From Rhizobiaceae bacterium MnEN-MB40S (GTDB taxonomy: Bacteria; Pseudomonadota; Alphaproteobacteria; Rhizobiales; Rhizobiaceae), in assembly GCA_024343425.1 (NCBI GenBank), contig BRLC01000016.1:124001-188000 (forward strand): 64,000 nucleotides of DNA. The letters run 5' to 3'. Below, piece by piece: positions 38,726 through 48,633 of this stretch; position 1 is the stretch's first letter, and the number at the start of each line of letters is the position of its first letter. The notes under the pieces are model-generated. The model did not search any database, was not told the origin of the DNA, and saw only the letters and a list, made by a program, of their open reading frames with translations. Both the position numbers and the translations under genes were made by a program.

Positions 38726-40234
38726 TCAGCGCTGGAATTTCATGCCCAGGCCGACATAGATGTCGTCATTGTCGGTGTCTTCGGACAGGGTCTTTTCGTA
38801 ACTGACATCTCCGTCGACGCCGACATTGCGGTTCAGCCACCAGGTGAATCCGGCTCCGGCCACAATGACGGTTTCGTCCGGCAGGTCGCCGTAATAGCGC
38901 CGCCATCCCAGCTGTCCGTTCAGCCTTGTGATGAAGTTCTCGCGCACCTTGCGGGTAATGTCGGCCGAGGCGGAGTAGTAGACGGATCCTGACACGTCGG
39001 CCGTCGTCGAATCCTCGATGCTTGAGTTCAGCCCCAGCCTGATGACCGTGTCCCGTTCGGGCGACCAGTTGGCGTAGCCGGAAATCGACAATGCCCCGAT
39101 CGGGTCCAGCCTCGGATCATCATAGTTGCGCTGCATGTACCCGGCCGCAATCTCTCCGTTCCATTTCTCGCCGCGATCGAAGACCGCGCCGGCCCTGAGC
39201 GCAAAGCCTTTGGACGATCGTCGGTAGCCGTTCGCGTCCTCGGGCTCGTCATAATCGATGAGTGTCCCCTCGACCTCCGCAAAGGGCCGCAGCACGGCGC
39301 CGTTGTCGGCGCCTGCGCGCAACGCCATACGGTAGCTGTTGTTGTCGCGATCTGACTGGGAAAGTTCTTCGCCGTCGTCGAGCTCGACGTCTCCATATGT
39401 CGAGCGCATGGCGGTAAAGGCTGCGCGACCTCTCCAGGATCCGAAAGAGTGCTCAATTCCGGCGCGGCCCTCGAAAGAGTGGATGTCCGATTGCGCGACT
39501 GCGTTTTCGACCGAATTGGCGTCGGTCTGGTCCTCGCGTCTGAAATCGTAGCCGAAGAAGAGATTGGCTGTCGTCGTCGAGGAAATGTCCAGCCGCAACT
39601 CGGCGTCCACAGACGTGCTCGGATCTTCCGGACCGTCGCCCGAGAGCGTTATGTCTATGACCTGCTGCCCGGAAATCTTCAACTGGTGGCGCGACCAGTC
39701 GGACTCCAGTTCCGCAGCCAGGGTCGTCCTGCTTAGGCTGCGCGCCGTCTTCGCCTCTCCGTCGAGTACGGATTCATGGCCCAATTGCTGTGTGAGGGTC
39801 GGCCGGAGAATGAAGGTTCCAATTCGCATGCCGACGGCCGCGTAGGGATCCGGGTCCGGTTTGCGCACGACGGTGTCGACGGTCGGCTGGGTGGGGTTGT
39901 CGCGGCCGAACCATTGCGCCGGTCCGGTTCTCTGAACCGCCTCGACGGCTCCGGTTGTGGTGTCGTCAAGCCCGGCTGTCGTGTCGCCAGCCCTGCCGTC
40001 AGCCTGCTCCTGCTCCTCGTTCGCTTGCTCTTCTTCGTCCACGGCGACGCGTTCGGCCCGGCGGCGCTCGGCGCCGGTGCGGCCGTCATACTCGATCACT
40101 CCTCTGAGTAGCTGGTCAGTGTCGTCGGCCTGCTGCGCTGAAACAGGGTGAGCTGTGACAAGGACACACAACGCCACGGCCGGCGACAGGGCCGCCAGCC
40201 TCCCGATCCAGAAAACGCGCGATGTGGCAACCAT
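38726..40234 (-). CDS. Outer-membrane beta-barrel protein (BBP2-like)
   Basis: A 502-residue secreted protein: signal peptide ending at PVSAQ, an acidic low-complexity linker (about 45-100, EEEQANEEQEQADG) and a long beta-strand-rich region with alternating residues, ending in IYVGLGMKFQR. The pattern fits the outer-membrane beta-barrel 2 family common in rhizobia next to polysaccharide genes; galU is the convergent neighbour, ten bases away. Function unknown; a passive channel or exopolysaccharide-related porin is possible. Confidence 0.78.
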   Translation of the reverse strand: MVATSRVFWIGRLAALSPAVALCVLVTAHPVSAQQADDTDQLLRGVIEYDGRTGAERRRAERVAVDEEEQANEEQEQADGRAGDTTAGLDDTTTGAVEAVQRTGPAQWFGRDNPTQPTVDTVVRKPDPDPYAAVGMRIGTFILRPTLTQQLGHESVLDGEAKTARSLSRTTLAAELESDWSRHQLKISGQQVIDITLSGDGPEDPSTSVDAELRLDISSTTTANLFFGYDFRREDQTDANSVENAVAQSDIHSFEGRAGIEHSFGSWRGRAAFTAMRSTYGDVELDDGEELSQSDRDNNSYRMALRAGADNGAVLRPFAEVEGTLIDYDEPEDANGYRRSSKGFALRAGAVFDRGEKWNGEIAAGYMQRNYDDPRLDPIGALSISGYANWSPERDTVIRLGLNSSIEDSTTADVSGSVYYSASADITRKVRENFITRLNGQLGWRRYYGDLPDETVIVAGAGFTWWLNRNVGVDGDVSYEKTLSEDTDNDDIYVGLGMKFQR

Positions 40235-40312
40235 TTACGGCCTGAAACAAGGGGAACAAATCTTCCCAAACCGTAAAGCTTTGTGGTTAAGGCTTCCTTA
40301 CGGAACGACGCA

Positions 40313-40792
40313 TCATGCCGGTGCGGAGATCTCGCTCACCGGTTCGACCTTGAGCGTGTTGCCGGTGCTGGAGACGATCCGGACGCGACTTCCCACCGGC
40401 AGATCCGGGCCGTTGACGACCCAGGTCGTGTCGTCGACATGAATGCGGCCGCGGCCTTCATGGATCGGCGCCTTCAGCGTTGCGGTTCGGCCGATCAGGC
40501 TCGCGCCGCGCTGGTTGAGCAGCGGCTCGTCGGATACGCCGTCTTGCCCCCCGATCATGCGCCGCCCGATCAGCGCCGATATCACGGCGAGAACTGCGAA
40601 GATGATCACCTGCATCTGCCATATCCAGTAGGATTCGGTCCACAGCATCAGCGACAGGCTGCCCACGATGATGGCTGCGATGCCGAACCACATCAGGAAA
40701 ATTCCCGGAATGACGACTTCCATCGCCAGCAGCAGGAGTCCGATGACCCACCATGTCCATGGGCCGAGTTGCGTCCCAATCCAGTCAAACAT
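40313..40792 (-). CDS. NfeD-family membrane protein
   Basis: A 159-residue short NfeD. Three or four membrane segments (WWVIGLLLLAMEVVIPGIFLMW and following) precede a C-terminal OB-fold domain, GRTATLKAPIHEGRGRIHVDDTTW. Short NfeD proteins work with SPFH proteins in membrane organisation or quality control; the SPFH gene is two bases upstream. The ClpP-like protease domain of long NfeD is absent. Confidence 0.9.
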   Translation of the reverse strand: MFDWIGTQLGPWTWWVIGLLLLAMEVVIPGIFLMWFGIAAIIVGSLSLMLWTESYWIWQMQVIIFAVLAVISALIGRRMIGGQDGVSDEPLLNQRGASLIGRTATLKAPIHEGRGRIHVDDTTWVVNGPDLPVGSRVRIVSSTGNTLKVEPVSEISAPA

Positions 40793-40794
40793 CG

Positions 40795-41784
40795 TCAGTC
40801 CGCCCGTTGACCGGCAGAGGGCACGGAACGCCGCGCCGAGGCGGCCGTGCTGGTAGGCCCGTCGGCGAAGACTTCCTTTGCAATTGCGCCAATACCGCCC
40901 AGGGAGCCGATAAGCGACGACGCTTCCATTGGCATGAGAACGATCTTCTGGTTGTTGGCCGTGCCGATCGAGGCCAGCGCCTCGGTGTATTTCTGCGCGA
41001 CGAAGTAGTTGATCGCCTGAACGTCGCCCTGGGCGATGGCTTCGGAAACGGAACGGGTGGCGGCGGCTTCCGCTTCGGCGAGCCGTTCGCGGGCTTCGGC
41101 TTCGCGGAACGCCGCCTCGCGCGTGCCCTCGGCCTGAAGGATTGCGGCCTGCTTGGCGCCTTCCGCGCGCAGGATCTGTGCGTTGCGGGCGCCTTCGGCC
41201 TCCAGCACTTCGGCGCGCTTTTCGCGTTCCGCCTTCATTTGCCGGGCCATGGCGTCGACGAGGTCGGTCGGCGGATTGATGTCCTTGATCTCGACGCGGG
41301 TGATCTTGATGCCCCAGGGGCTTGCCGCCTCGTCGACGACCGTCAGCAGCCGCTCGTTGATGGCGTCGCGGTTGGACAGCAATTCGTCCAGATCCATCGA
41401 TCCCATGACCGAGCGAATATTGGTCATCGTCAGGTTCAGAATGGCGTATTCAAGCTCCCGGACCTGATAGGCGGCCTGGGGGGCGTTGAGCACCTGGTAA
41501 AAGGCGACGGCGTCCGCGCCGACGCTGGCGTTGTCGCGGGTGATGACTTCCTGGGTCGGAACGTCGAGAACCTGCTCCATCATGTTCATGCGCGCGCCGA
41601 TCCTGTCGATGAACGGCACAATCAGGTTCAGGCCCGGAGTAAGCGTGCGGGTATACCGGCCAAAGCGCTCAACAGTGTAATTATAACCCTGAGAGACCGT
41701 CTTGACGCTTGCGTAGAGAACCAGAAGCACGAGAACGAGAAAGACGATTACGGCGATATCAAAGCCGCTCAGGGGTGGTAGCAT
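40795..41784 (-). CDS. SPFH/band 7 protein, QmcA-like
   Basis: A 329-residue membrane-anchored stomatin-like protein. One N-terminal membrane segment ([16 protein letters not shown]) is followed by the SPFH domain, [24 protein letters not shown], and a long Ala/Glu-rich coiled coil (about 185-260) that drives oligomer rings. It resembles E. coli QmcA, a partner of FtsH-type quality control. GGAGG precedes the ATG. Cotranscribed with nfeD. Confidence 0.92.
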   Translation of the reverse strand: MLPPLSGFDIAVIVFLVLVLLVLYASVKTVSQGYNYTVERFGRYTRTLTPGLNLIVPFIDRIGARMNMMEQVLDVPTQEVITRDNASVGADAVAFYQVLNAPQAAYQVRELEYAILNLTMTNIRSVMGSMDLDELLSNRDAINERLLTVVDEAASPWGIKITRVEIKDINPPTDLVDAMARQMKAEREKRAEVLEAEGARNAQILRAEGAKQAAILQAEGTREAAFREAEARERLAEAEAAATRSVSEAIAQGDVQAINYFVAQKYTEALASIGTANNQKIVLMPMEASSLIGSLGGIGAIAKEVFADGPTSTAASARRSVPSAGQRAD

Positions 41785-41970
41785 GTCAAAATCCTCCGTT
41801 GCGCGCGGGCCAATGAAGGCCTAAGCGACGACTGATGGTCACGAAATGTGTTTAACCGACATACCTTAAAGATGGGTAATGCAAGGGATGGTTACAATAT
41901 GATGCCCGTCGATATTTTCAGTTGAACAATATCAATTGGTTATATCGATTTTCAAGTTCCGGGCGCTTCT

Positions 41971-43017
41971 TTAGATCCAACCCTGCAATTCACGACGAAC
42001 CACCGTTTCCAGGACCTTCATTCCATCCTCACTGTCATTGAGGCATGGAATATGGGTGAAGTTTTCGCCGCCATATTCGTGAAAGCTTTCCATCGCCTGT
42101 TCCGCGATCTCCTCAAGCGTTTCAAGGCAGTCGGACACGAAGCCTGGATTGAGCACTGCGATATTGCGGACTCCCTTCCTGGCCAGATCCTCCACCGTCT
42201 TGTCCGTGTAGGGTTGAAGCCATTCTTCTGGCCCGAAGCGGGACTGGAAGGTGATCTTCAGCCGGTCTTCCGGCCAGCCGAGATATTCGCGCAGCAGGCG
42301 CGTCGTTTTCTGGCAATGGCAATGATAGGGATCGCCCTTTTCGAAATAGGATTTCGGTATGCCGTGGAACGAGGCCAGAACCACTTCCGGCTCCCAGTCG
42401 AGCGTGGCGAGATGGCTGGTGATCGATTTGCCCAGCGCTTCGATATAGACCGGATCATCGTGGTAGGGCGGCGCAACGCGTAACGCCGGCTGCCACCGCA
42501 TCTTCATCAGGGCCTCGAAAGCCTTGTCGTTGACCGTCGCCGTCGTGCTCGCCGCATATTGCGGATAGAGCGGAAACAGCAGGATCCGTTCGCACCCGGC
42601 GTCCTTCAGGGCGTTGATGCGTTCCGCAATTGATGGCGTTCCGTAGCGCATGGCCCAGTCGACGACGACCCCGTCTTCGGCCGCCAGCATCTTGCCGAGC
42701 AGGTCCGACTGGCTGCGCGTGTAGGTTCTCAGGTAGCTTTCGTCCTTGTCCTTGTTCCAGATCATCTCGTAGGCCTTGCCGACCTTGCCCGGTCGGGTGT
42801 TGAGGACAATGCCGAACAGGATCGGATACCAGTAGGCGCGCGGCCATTCGATGACGCGCTTGTCGGTCAGGAATTCGCGCAGATAACGGCGCATCGACGT
42901 GTAGTCGGTTCCGTCCGGAGTGCCGAGATTGACCAGAAGCACGCCGACCTTGCCGAAAGCCACAGCGGGATGCTTTTGCGGGAGATGGCGCGTGGCGGTC
43001 GTTTCGGTCGGGGTCAT
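41971..43017 (-). CDS. hemH: Ferrochelatase
   Basis: A 348-residue HemH, inserting Fe2+ into protoporphyrin IX. Family marks: GVLLVNLGTPDGTDYTSMRRYLREFL, PLYPQYAASTTA, the catalytic-His block SFHGIPKSYFEKGDPYHCHC and LNPGFVSDCLETLEEI. The start MTPTETTAT at 43017 fits family length; the frame is open to 43092. The ribosome-binding site is weak. Iron-related but 30 kb from the siderophore island. Confidence 0.94.
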   Translation of the reverse strand: MTPTETTATRHLPQKHPAVAFGKVGVLLVNLGTPDGTDYTSMRRYLREFLTDKRVIEWPRAYWYPILFGIVLNTRPGKVGKAYEMIWNKDKDESYLRTYTRSQSDLLGKMLAAEDGVVVDWAMRYGTPSIAERINALKDAGCERILLFPLYPQYAASTTATVNDKAFEALMKMRWQPALRVAPPYHDDPVYIEALGKSITSHLATLDWEPEVVLASFHGIPKSYFEKGDPYHCHCQKTTRLLREYLGWPEDRLKITFQSRFGPEEWLQPYTDKTVEDLARKGVRNIAVLNPGFVSDCLETLEEIAEQAMESFHEYGGENFTHIPCLNDSEDGMKVLETVVRRELQGWI

Positions 43018-43114
43018 GGGATTTCGCTGTCTAAAATGATTCTGAAGTGCTGACTCGGCCAAAATATGGGCCGCCGACGCAATTTCAAGCACTCAGGGAA
43101 AATGCCGCAGGATT

Positions 43115-43148
43115 CAAAAAAAGCGACCCGGGAAATCCCGGGCCGCTT
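43115..43148 (-). terminator. Rho-independent terminator after the 5'-nucleotidase gene
   Basis: On the minus strand GCGGCCCGGGA-TT-TCCCGGGTCGC forms a long GC-rich stem with one mismatch, followed by seven T. It ends the transcript of the nucleotidase gene ahead of hemH. Confidence 0.88.
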
Positions 43149-43171
43149 CGTTAAGAACGCGTATTTGTCGG

Positions 43172-45106
43172 TCAGTTCGATTTGGCTGGGATCGTCAGTT
43201 GGCTTCCGACTTCCAGCTTCTTCGGATTCTGACTCGGGTTGGCGTCGGCGATGGATTTCCATTGCTTGCCGTCGCCAAAGTATTTTTCAGCCAGGGCCCA
43301 GAGGCTGTCGCCGGCAGAAATCACATGGGTCGTTGCGGATTCGACAGCTTCCTCAACCTTCTCCATGCCTTCCTTGGCCATTTCCTCTGTCTTTTCCATG
43401 ACAGTTTCCGAGGCGGCCTCGGAGTCCTTTTCCATCGTCGCGGCGTCGGACTTCATCTCGTCCTTCATGGACTCGTCCGTCTTCGGCTCCATGGCTGCGG
43501 AAACTTCCGTGATGCGCCCGTCGACGTATGGCTTGTAGGGATTGTTCTCGCCGAGATAGTCGACCACGACCTGCTCAAGGCCCGGGCCGTAGTCGTAGGC
43601 GTTCATGCCGGCTGTCGCAAAGACGCTGTAGCCGTCGCCGCCGCCGCGCATGAAGTTGTTGGAAACCACGCCATAGGTCGTGTCGTCCACGATGGCCGCA
43701 TAGCTGCCGTCGCTGCCTTCCACCATGACGTCGGAAATCCGCTCGCCGGCAGGCTTGGACGGGTCGAAGCTGTATTTCAGCCCGGCGACCTGCGGGAAGC
43801 GGCCAGCGCCTTCTTCAAGCTGGCTGACGCCGTTTTCAAGGGCGGCCTTGACGTCGGAACCCTTGAGCTGGAAGGTCGACAGGGTGTTCTGGAACGGAAG
43901 CACGGTGAGGACTTCGCCCATGGTGACTTCGCCCTGGTCGATCGAGGCGCGCAGTCCGCCGCCGTTCTGAATGGCGATCTGGATGCCCTGGCCCTTGACC
44001 CGGTCAAGCATGGCGTCGGAGACGAGATTGCCCATCTCGCACTCCTGGGAACGGCAGGTAGTCCGTTCACCGTCGATTGTGGCGGATGTGTCTCCGACAA
44101 CTTCCTTTTTCATGTCCTCGATGGGAGCAGCCAGTTCCGCGATGCGTTTCTGCATTGCTTCATTCGGCTTGAAGCTGGCGTCGAGAAGGATCGGGTCTCC
44201 GGAGACGCTTTTGATATTGCCGTCGTCGTCGAACACCAGTTTGATCTCGCCGAGATACTTGCTGTAGGCGTAGCCCTGGACAATCGGAACGTCCTTGCCG
44301 GACGTCTCGTTTTTCACCATCACAGGGTAGGGGCCGGCCGCCTTTTCATCCGTATTCGACAGCAATGTGTGCGAATGTCCGCCCACGATGAGGTCGATGC
44401 CGTCAACTTCGGCGGCAATCTTCTTGTCGACCGGCAGACCGACATGGGTCAGCGCGATGATCTTCGTGGCGCCGGCTTCCTTGACCTTGTCGACGGCTTC
44501 CATGAGGTAGAGAACCGGCTCCATGAACAGGACGGCGTCGCTCGGCGAAGACGTGACGTCTGTGTCTTCGGCCACCACGCCGATGATGGCGACCTTCTCG
44601 CCGCCGACGTCCTTGATCACATATTCAACCATCCGCGTGCCGGCGAGCGGGCTGTTGGCGCCGATCAGCGTGTTTCCGTAGATGATCGGGAAATCGGTTT
44701 TGGCGACGAAATCGGCGAGCACCTGGTCGCCGTCGTCGAATTCGTGGTTGCCGAGAACCATCGCGTCCTGATCCATCATGTCCAGGAATTCAGCCTCGGC
44801 GTCGCCCTTGTAGGTCGTGTAGAAGAGCGAACCCTGGAAATTGTCTCCGGCGTTCAGAACCAGCACGTTGTCCAGCGCCGATTTGCGCTCGTCGATGGCT
44901 GTTTTCAGGCGCGCTGCGCCGCCGAAACACTTGCCTTCCGCATCGTCTTCCGCCGAACAGGTCGAATCGTATTTGTTGATGGGTTCGATGCGACTGTGCA
45001 GGTCGTTGAAATGCAGCACGTTGAGTTCGTAGTCGGCCCAGGCGCCGCCAGTGGCGAGCCCCAGAGCGGCGGCCGAAAGCAGCGCGCGTAACATGGTCCT
45101 GTTCAT
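43172..45106 (-). CDS. 5'-nucleotidase/UshA family protein with C-terminal LysM domain
   Basis: A 644-residue exported protein. After a signal peptide ending at GGAWA come the metallophosphatase motifs LHFNDLHSR, GDNFQGS, GNHEFDDGD, THVGLP and GGHSHT, then a 5'-nucleotidase C-terminal domain (about 350-510, NGGGLRASIDQGEVTMGEV, FMRGGGDGYS). A low-complexity Met/Glu/Lys region (about 535-590) links to a C-terminal LysM, HVISAGDSLWALAEKYFGDGKQW. Likely hydrolyses periplasmic nucleotides while bound to peptidoglycan through LysM. GGGAG precedes the ATG at 45106; the open frame extends to 45220. Confidence 0.9.
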   Translation of the reverse strand: MNRTMLRALLSAAALGLATGGAWADYELNVLHFNDLHSRIEPINKYDSTCSAEDDAEGKCFGGAARLKTAIDERKSALDNVLVLNAGDNFQGSLFYTTYKGDAEAEFLDMMDQDAMVLGNHEFDDGDQVLADFVAKTDFPIIYGNTLIGANSPLAGTRMVEYVIKDVGGEKVAIIGVVAEDTDVTSSPSDAVLFMEPVLYLMEAVDKVKEAGATKIIALTHVGLPVDKKIAAEVDGIDLIVGGHSHTLLSNTDEKAAGPYPVMVKNETSGKDVPIVQGYAYSKYLGEIKLVFDDDGNIKSVSGDPILLDASFKPNEAMQKRIAELAAPIEDMKKEVVGDTSATIDGERTTCRSQECEMGNLVSDAMLDRVKGQGIQIAIQNGGGLRASIDQGEVTMGEVLTVLPFQNTLSTFQLKGSDVKAALENGVSQLEEGAGRFPQVAGLKYSFDPSKPAGERISDVMVEGSDGSYAAIVDDTTYGVVSNNFMRGGGDGYSVFATAGMNAYDYGPGLEQVVVDYLGENNPYKPYVDGRITEVSAAMEPKTDESMKDEMKSDAATMEKDSEAASETVMEKTEEMAKEGMEKVEEAVESATTHVISAGDSLWALAEKYFGDGKQWKSIADANPSQNPKKLEVGSQLTIPAKSN

Positions 45107-45282
45107 TGATATCTCCCTGTTAAGGTCTTCCTTGGAGGGCGGTCTGACACGAGCGTCACGCATTACCGCCTGAGTGGTTCGCACCGTTACTGTCACACGC
45201 AATTTGCATTTGCATGACAACCGCGTCGCGGCCGTATTCTCTTACCGATTTCGCGGAAACTCAAGCCTGTCTGCGGCGAAAC

Positions 45283-46536
45283 TCAGTTTTCGTAATTGCG
45301 CTCGTCAGCGATGACCTTGCCGTCATTGGGAAGGCTTCCGGCCACGACGCCGACCACGTCGCCCTTGAGCCGGGTGACGTCCGACAAGGTCGCGGAAATC
45401 GACGCGGCGTCCAGGTCTACGCCGCTTCCCGCCTCGACATGCAGCGTCATGCTGTCCTGATTGTCGGCGCGGCTGACGACGAGTCGCGCCCTGGCGATTT
45501 CGGGATGCCGCTTCATGACGGCGTCGACCTGTTTCGGATCGACGAACATGCCCTTGATCTTGGTGCGCTGGTCGGCGCGTCCCATCCAGCCGGCGATGCG
45601 CGTGTTCGTTCTGCCGCAGGGCGAGGGGCCTTCGACGACTGCCGAGAGGTCGCCCGTGGCGAACCGGATCAGCGGATAGGCTTCGTTGAGGCAGGTGACG
45701 ACGACTTCGCCGACCTCGCCGTCGACCACAGGCTCGCCGCTGCCTGGCCGCACGATTTCCAGGATAAGGTTTTCGTTCAGGATCATGCCGGGATAGGGCG
45801 AGCCGTCGTTGGCCGCGCTTTCATAGGCGATCACGCCGATATCGGCCGTGGCGTAGCACTGCAGCGTCTTGATGCCGCGCAGGTAATATTCGTCGCGCAG
45901 GGATGGAAAGAGCGCGCCGCCGGAGACCATGGCGTGGGTGATGGAAGACAGGTCCAGCCCGCTTTCCACCGCCCTGTCGAGCATGATCTTCAGAAAGTCC
46001 GGCGTTCCCGTATAGGCCGTCGGGCGCAATTTGGCGGCCGCTTCGACCTGGGAGTCGGTGTTGCCGACGCCGGCGGGAAACACCAGACATCCCATTGCGC
46101 GGGCGCCCTCGTCGAGGATGAACGCGCCCGGCGTCATGTGATAGGAAAATGCATTGTGGACGATGTCGCCGGCGCGAAAGCCGGCGGCGAACAGACCCCG
46201 CGCCGCCTGCCAGGGATCGGCGCCGAAGCCCTGCGGCTCCCAGACCGGGCCGGGAGACATGAACACCCGGTTGCCCCGCAACGCGTCCGCGGCCGCGAAA
46301 CCGCCGAATGGCGGGTTATCAGCTTGCGCGGACATGAGGTCCTGTTTTCTCAAGACCGGAAGAGAAGCCAGCGCCGAACGGCTGTCGATCGATTGTGGGT
46401 CTATGTCACCGAGCCACCGTTTCAAACCTTCGGCCTGGGTCATGGCGCGAGCCATGAATGATGGCAGTTTTTCGAACAGGTCCCTTTCACGAACTGCAGG
46501 CTCGCGCGTTTCCAGCGCGTCAAAATAGGCGGTCAA
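45283..46536 (-). CDS. PaaK-like adenylate-forming ligase
   Basis: A 417-residue AMP-binding protein related to phenylacetate-CoA ligases. The usual P-loop is represented by SPGPVWEPQG, with AYTGTPDFLKIM, CYATADIGVIAYES and the hinge GRADQRTKIKGMFVDPKQVD near 335. The C-terminal domain is short. The phenylacetate pathway is absent nearby, so the acid substrate is unknown. The start is TTG with GGAGG nine bases upstream. Confidence 0.82.
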   Translation of the reverse strand: MTAYFDALETREPAVRERDLFEKLPSFMARAMTQAEGLKRWLGDIDPQSIDSRSALASLPVLRKQDLMSAQADNPPFGGFAAADALRGNRVFMSPGPVWEPQGFGADPWQAARGLFAAGFRAGDIVHNAFSYHMTPGAFILDEGARAMGCLVFPAGVGNTDSQVEAAAKLRPTAYTGTPDFLKIMLDRAVESGLDLSSITHAMVSGGALFPSLRDEYYLRGIKTLQCYATADIGVIAYESAANDGSPYPGMILNENLILEIVRPGSGEPVVDGEVGEVVVTCLNEAYPLIRFATGDLSAVVEGPSPCGRTNTRIAGWMGRADQRTKIKGMFVDPKQVDAVMKRHPEIARARLVVSRADNQDSMTLHVEAGSGVDLDAASISATLSDVTRLKGDVVGVVAGSLPNDGKVIADERNYEN

Positions 46537-46623
46537 GACGACGCTCCTCCCGTTTCGTCTCTCATGTCGTATCGGTAGCCGGTCTGGGACCGTCTGTACA
46601 GCGCTTCGGCGAGCAGCTGTTCC

Positions 46624-46986
46624 TCAGGCCGTCCGGCGGGTCAGCGTGAACTGGCTGCCTGTGCTCGACGTGCAATTGAGTGTTGAGGGCGAAACCAGGG
46701 AGCAGTTCACCTTCGAACTGGTGTTGCGCACCAGGGAGCGAAGGTCGATCTGGACGACGCGCGGGCCGGTATAGTTGTATCTGCCGGTCGCCAGGAGGGT
46801 GTTCGTATCGGTCGTTCGGGTTTCGAACTGGCCGTCGGAGAACGTGGAAAGGATCCCGTTCGGATCGAACCATTGTCCCTCGATGGAGTTCGGATCATAG
46901 CGTGGCCCGCCTCCGAAATTCGATTGGCAGGCGGCGAGAGCCGCCGTCATGAAAAGAAGTGTCAGTGTCCTCGACCAATGCCGCAT
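46624..46986 (-). CDS. omp10: Omp10-type outer-membrane lipoprotein
   Basis: A 120-residue lipoprotein resembling Brucella Omp10. The signal ends in the lipobox AALAAC. The mature part contains IEGQWFDPNGILSTFSDGQF, ETRTTDTNTLLATGRY and the conserved SSKVNCSLVSPSTLNCTSS block, shared in my recollection with Omp10. GGAGG is five bases before the ATG at 46986. Role in the envelope is unknown; in Brucella it is a surface antigen. Confidence 0.85.
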   Translation of the reverse strand: MRHWSRTLTLLFMTAALAACQSNFGGGPRYDPNSIEGQWFDPNGILSTFSDGQFETRTTDTNTLLATGRYNYTGPRVVQIDLRSLVRNTSSKVNCSLVSPSTLNCTSSTGSQFTLTRRTA

Positions 46987-47087
46987 GGGTGCCTCCGCTC
47001 TGGATCTCACGTTCGACGCCTCGCCTACCAATACCACCGGACGCCTGTGAACGGCAACGTCCGGTTGGTCAAAAGGTTCATCAGGTT

Positions 47088-48533
47088 TTAATGAACCAGG
47101 ACGTTCCTGAACTGCCAGGGGTCGCTTTCATCGATATCTTCCGGGAAAAGACCCGGACGGTCGGTCAGAGGCGTCCAGTCGGTGTAGTGGCCTTCCACGG
47201 GTCCGAGATAGGGCAACTGCACTTCGAGGCAGCGCCGGTAGTCCATCTCGTCGGCCTCAACGATGCCGGAGCCCGGATTTTCCAGCGCCCAGACCATGCC
47301 GGCGAGCACCGCGGAGGTGACCTGCAGACCGGTGGCGTTCTGGTAGGGGGCGAGTTCGCGCGTTTCTTCCACGGAGAGGCGCGAACCGAACCAGTAGGCG
47401 TTGCGTTCGTGGCCGTAGAGAAGCACGCCCAGTTCGTCGATTCCGTCCTCGATCTCGATTTCGTCGAGAACATGCAGCTTGGGCTGCTGCTTGCCGCCAT
47501 TGCCGAACATTTCGTGCAGCGAGAGAACGGCGTCGTTGGCCGGATGATAGGCGTAGTGACAGGTCGGCCGGAAGACGACATTTCCGCTGTCGTCCCTCAG
47601 CGTGAAGAAATCGGCGATCGAGACGGATTCGTTGTGGGTGACGAGAAAGCCGTACTGCGCGCCCGGCGTCGGGCACCAGGTGCGCACCCGCGTATTGGCG
47701 CCGGGTTGCTCGAGATAGATCGCCGCCTTGCAGCCGGTTTCCTGTTCTTTGGCGTTGTCAGGCTTCCACTTTTCGTGGCTCCCCCAGCCGAGTTCGGCGG
47801 GCTGCAGTCCTTCCGAAATGAAACCTTCGGCCGACCATGTGTTCCAGAACACGTTGAGGGGTTTGGGATGTTTCGTGCGCTGCGTATCGCGTTCGGCGAT
47901 GTGGATTCCCTTCACGCCGACTTTCTGCATCAGGGCGGCCCAACCTTCGCGGTCCTCGGGCGAGGGCTCGTCGAAGGCCACGCCAAGATCGTTCGCCAGA
48001 TTGACCAGCGCCTGCTTGACGAACCACGACACCATGCCGGGATTGGCGCCGCAGCAGGAGACGGCTGTCGCGCCGCCCGGATTCGCCGCCTTTTCGTTGC
48101 GCACGGTTTCGCGAAGCGCATAATTGGTGCGGGCCGCGTTGCCGAGCGAATTGTCGAAATAGAAGCCAAGCCAGGGTTCAACCACGGTGTCGATATAGGG
48201 CGCGTCGATCTCGCGGCAGAATTTCATGAGGTCGAGCGACGAGGTGTCGACGGAAAGGTTGACGCAGAAGCCCTGTCCTTCTCCCTCGGTCAGCAGCGGT
48301 CCGAGCAGATCGCGATAATTGTCGCGGGTCACGGCTTCCTGCACGAAGCGAATACCTTCCTTGGCCAGCAAGCCGGCGTCGGCGTCACTGGGGTCGACAA
48401 CGACCATGCGGCTCTTGTCGAATTTGAAATGGCGTTCGATGAGCGGCAGCGTTCCGCGTCCGATGGACCCGAAGCCGATCATGACGATCGGACCTGTGAT
48501 CTCTGCGTAAACGGGATAATCGACCTCTGACAT
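47088..48533 (-). CDS. hss: Homospermidine synthase
   Basis: A 481-residue NAD-dependent enzyme making homospermidine from putrescine (or spermidine), the main triamine of many rhizobia. The Rossmann motif GFGSIGRGTLPLIERHF is at the N-terminus; VVDPSDADAGLLAKEGIRF, APYIDTVVEPWLGFYFD and CCGANPGMVSWFVKQAL are family blocks. Length matches bacterial Hss. GGAAGGAAA precedes the ATG at 48533. It stands between omp10 and pepF on the same strand. Confidence 0.93.
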   Translation of the reverse strand: MSEVDYPVYAEITGPIVMIGFGSIGRGTLPLIERHFKFDKSRMVVVDPSDADAGLLAKEGIRFVQEAVTRDNYRDLLGPLLTEGEGQGFCVNLSVDTSSLDLMKFCREIDAPYIDTVVEPWLGFYFDNSLGNAARTNYALRETVRNEKAANPGGATAVSCCGANPGMVSWFVKQALVNLANDLGVAFDEPSPEDREGWAALMQKVGVKGIHIAERDTQRTKHPKPLNVFWNTWSAEGFISEGLQPAELGWGSHEKWKPDNAKEQETGCKAAIYLEQPGANTRVRTWCPTPGAQYGFLVTHNESVSIADFFTLRDDSGNVVFRPTCHYAYHPANDAVLSLHEMFGNGGKQQPKLHVLDEIEIEDGIDELGVLLYGHERNAYWFGSRLSVEETRELAPYQNATGLQVTSAVLAGMVWALENPGSGIVEADEMDYRRCLEVQLPYLGPVEGHYTDWTPLTDRPGLFPEDIDESDPWQFRNVLVH

Positions 48534-48633
48534 CAGTTTCCTTCCTGGTTCCAGTCCTGGTTTGCGTGGCGGTTGCTTAACCACGATTCAACGCCGCATG
48601 GAAGCAGAGAGTTGCGTCAATGCCGACGGATCG

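Noticed and set aside
43199..45091. 630-codon open frame antisense to the 5'-nucleotidase gene
   Set aside because: Val/Asp/Arg-rich shadow with no ribosome-binding site or domain; the sense strand carries clear metallophosphatase motifs.
45189..45220. Pho-box-like CTGTCA and TGACAA upstream of the 5'-nucleotidase gene
   Set aside because: The half-sites are inverted and too far apart; a PhoB box needs direct repeats with 4-base spacing.
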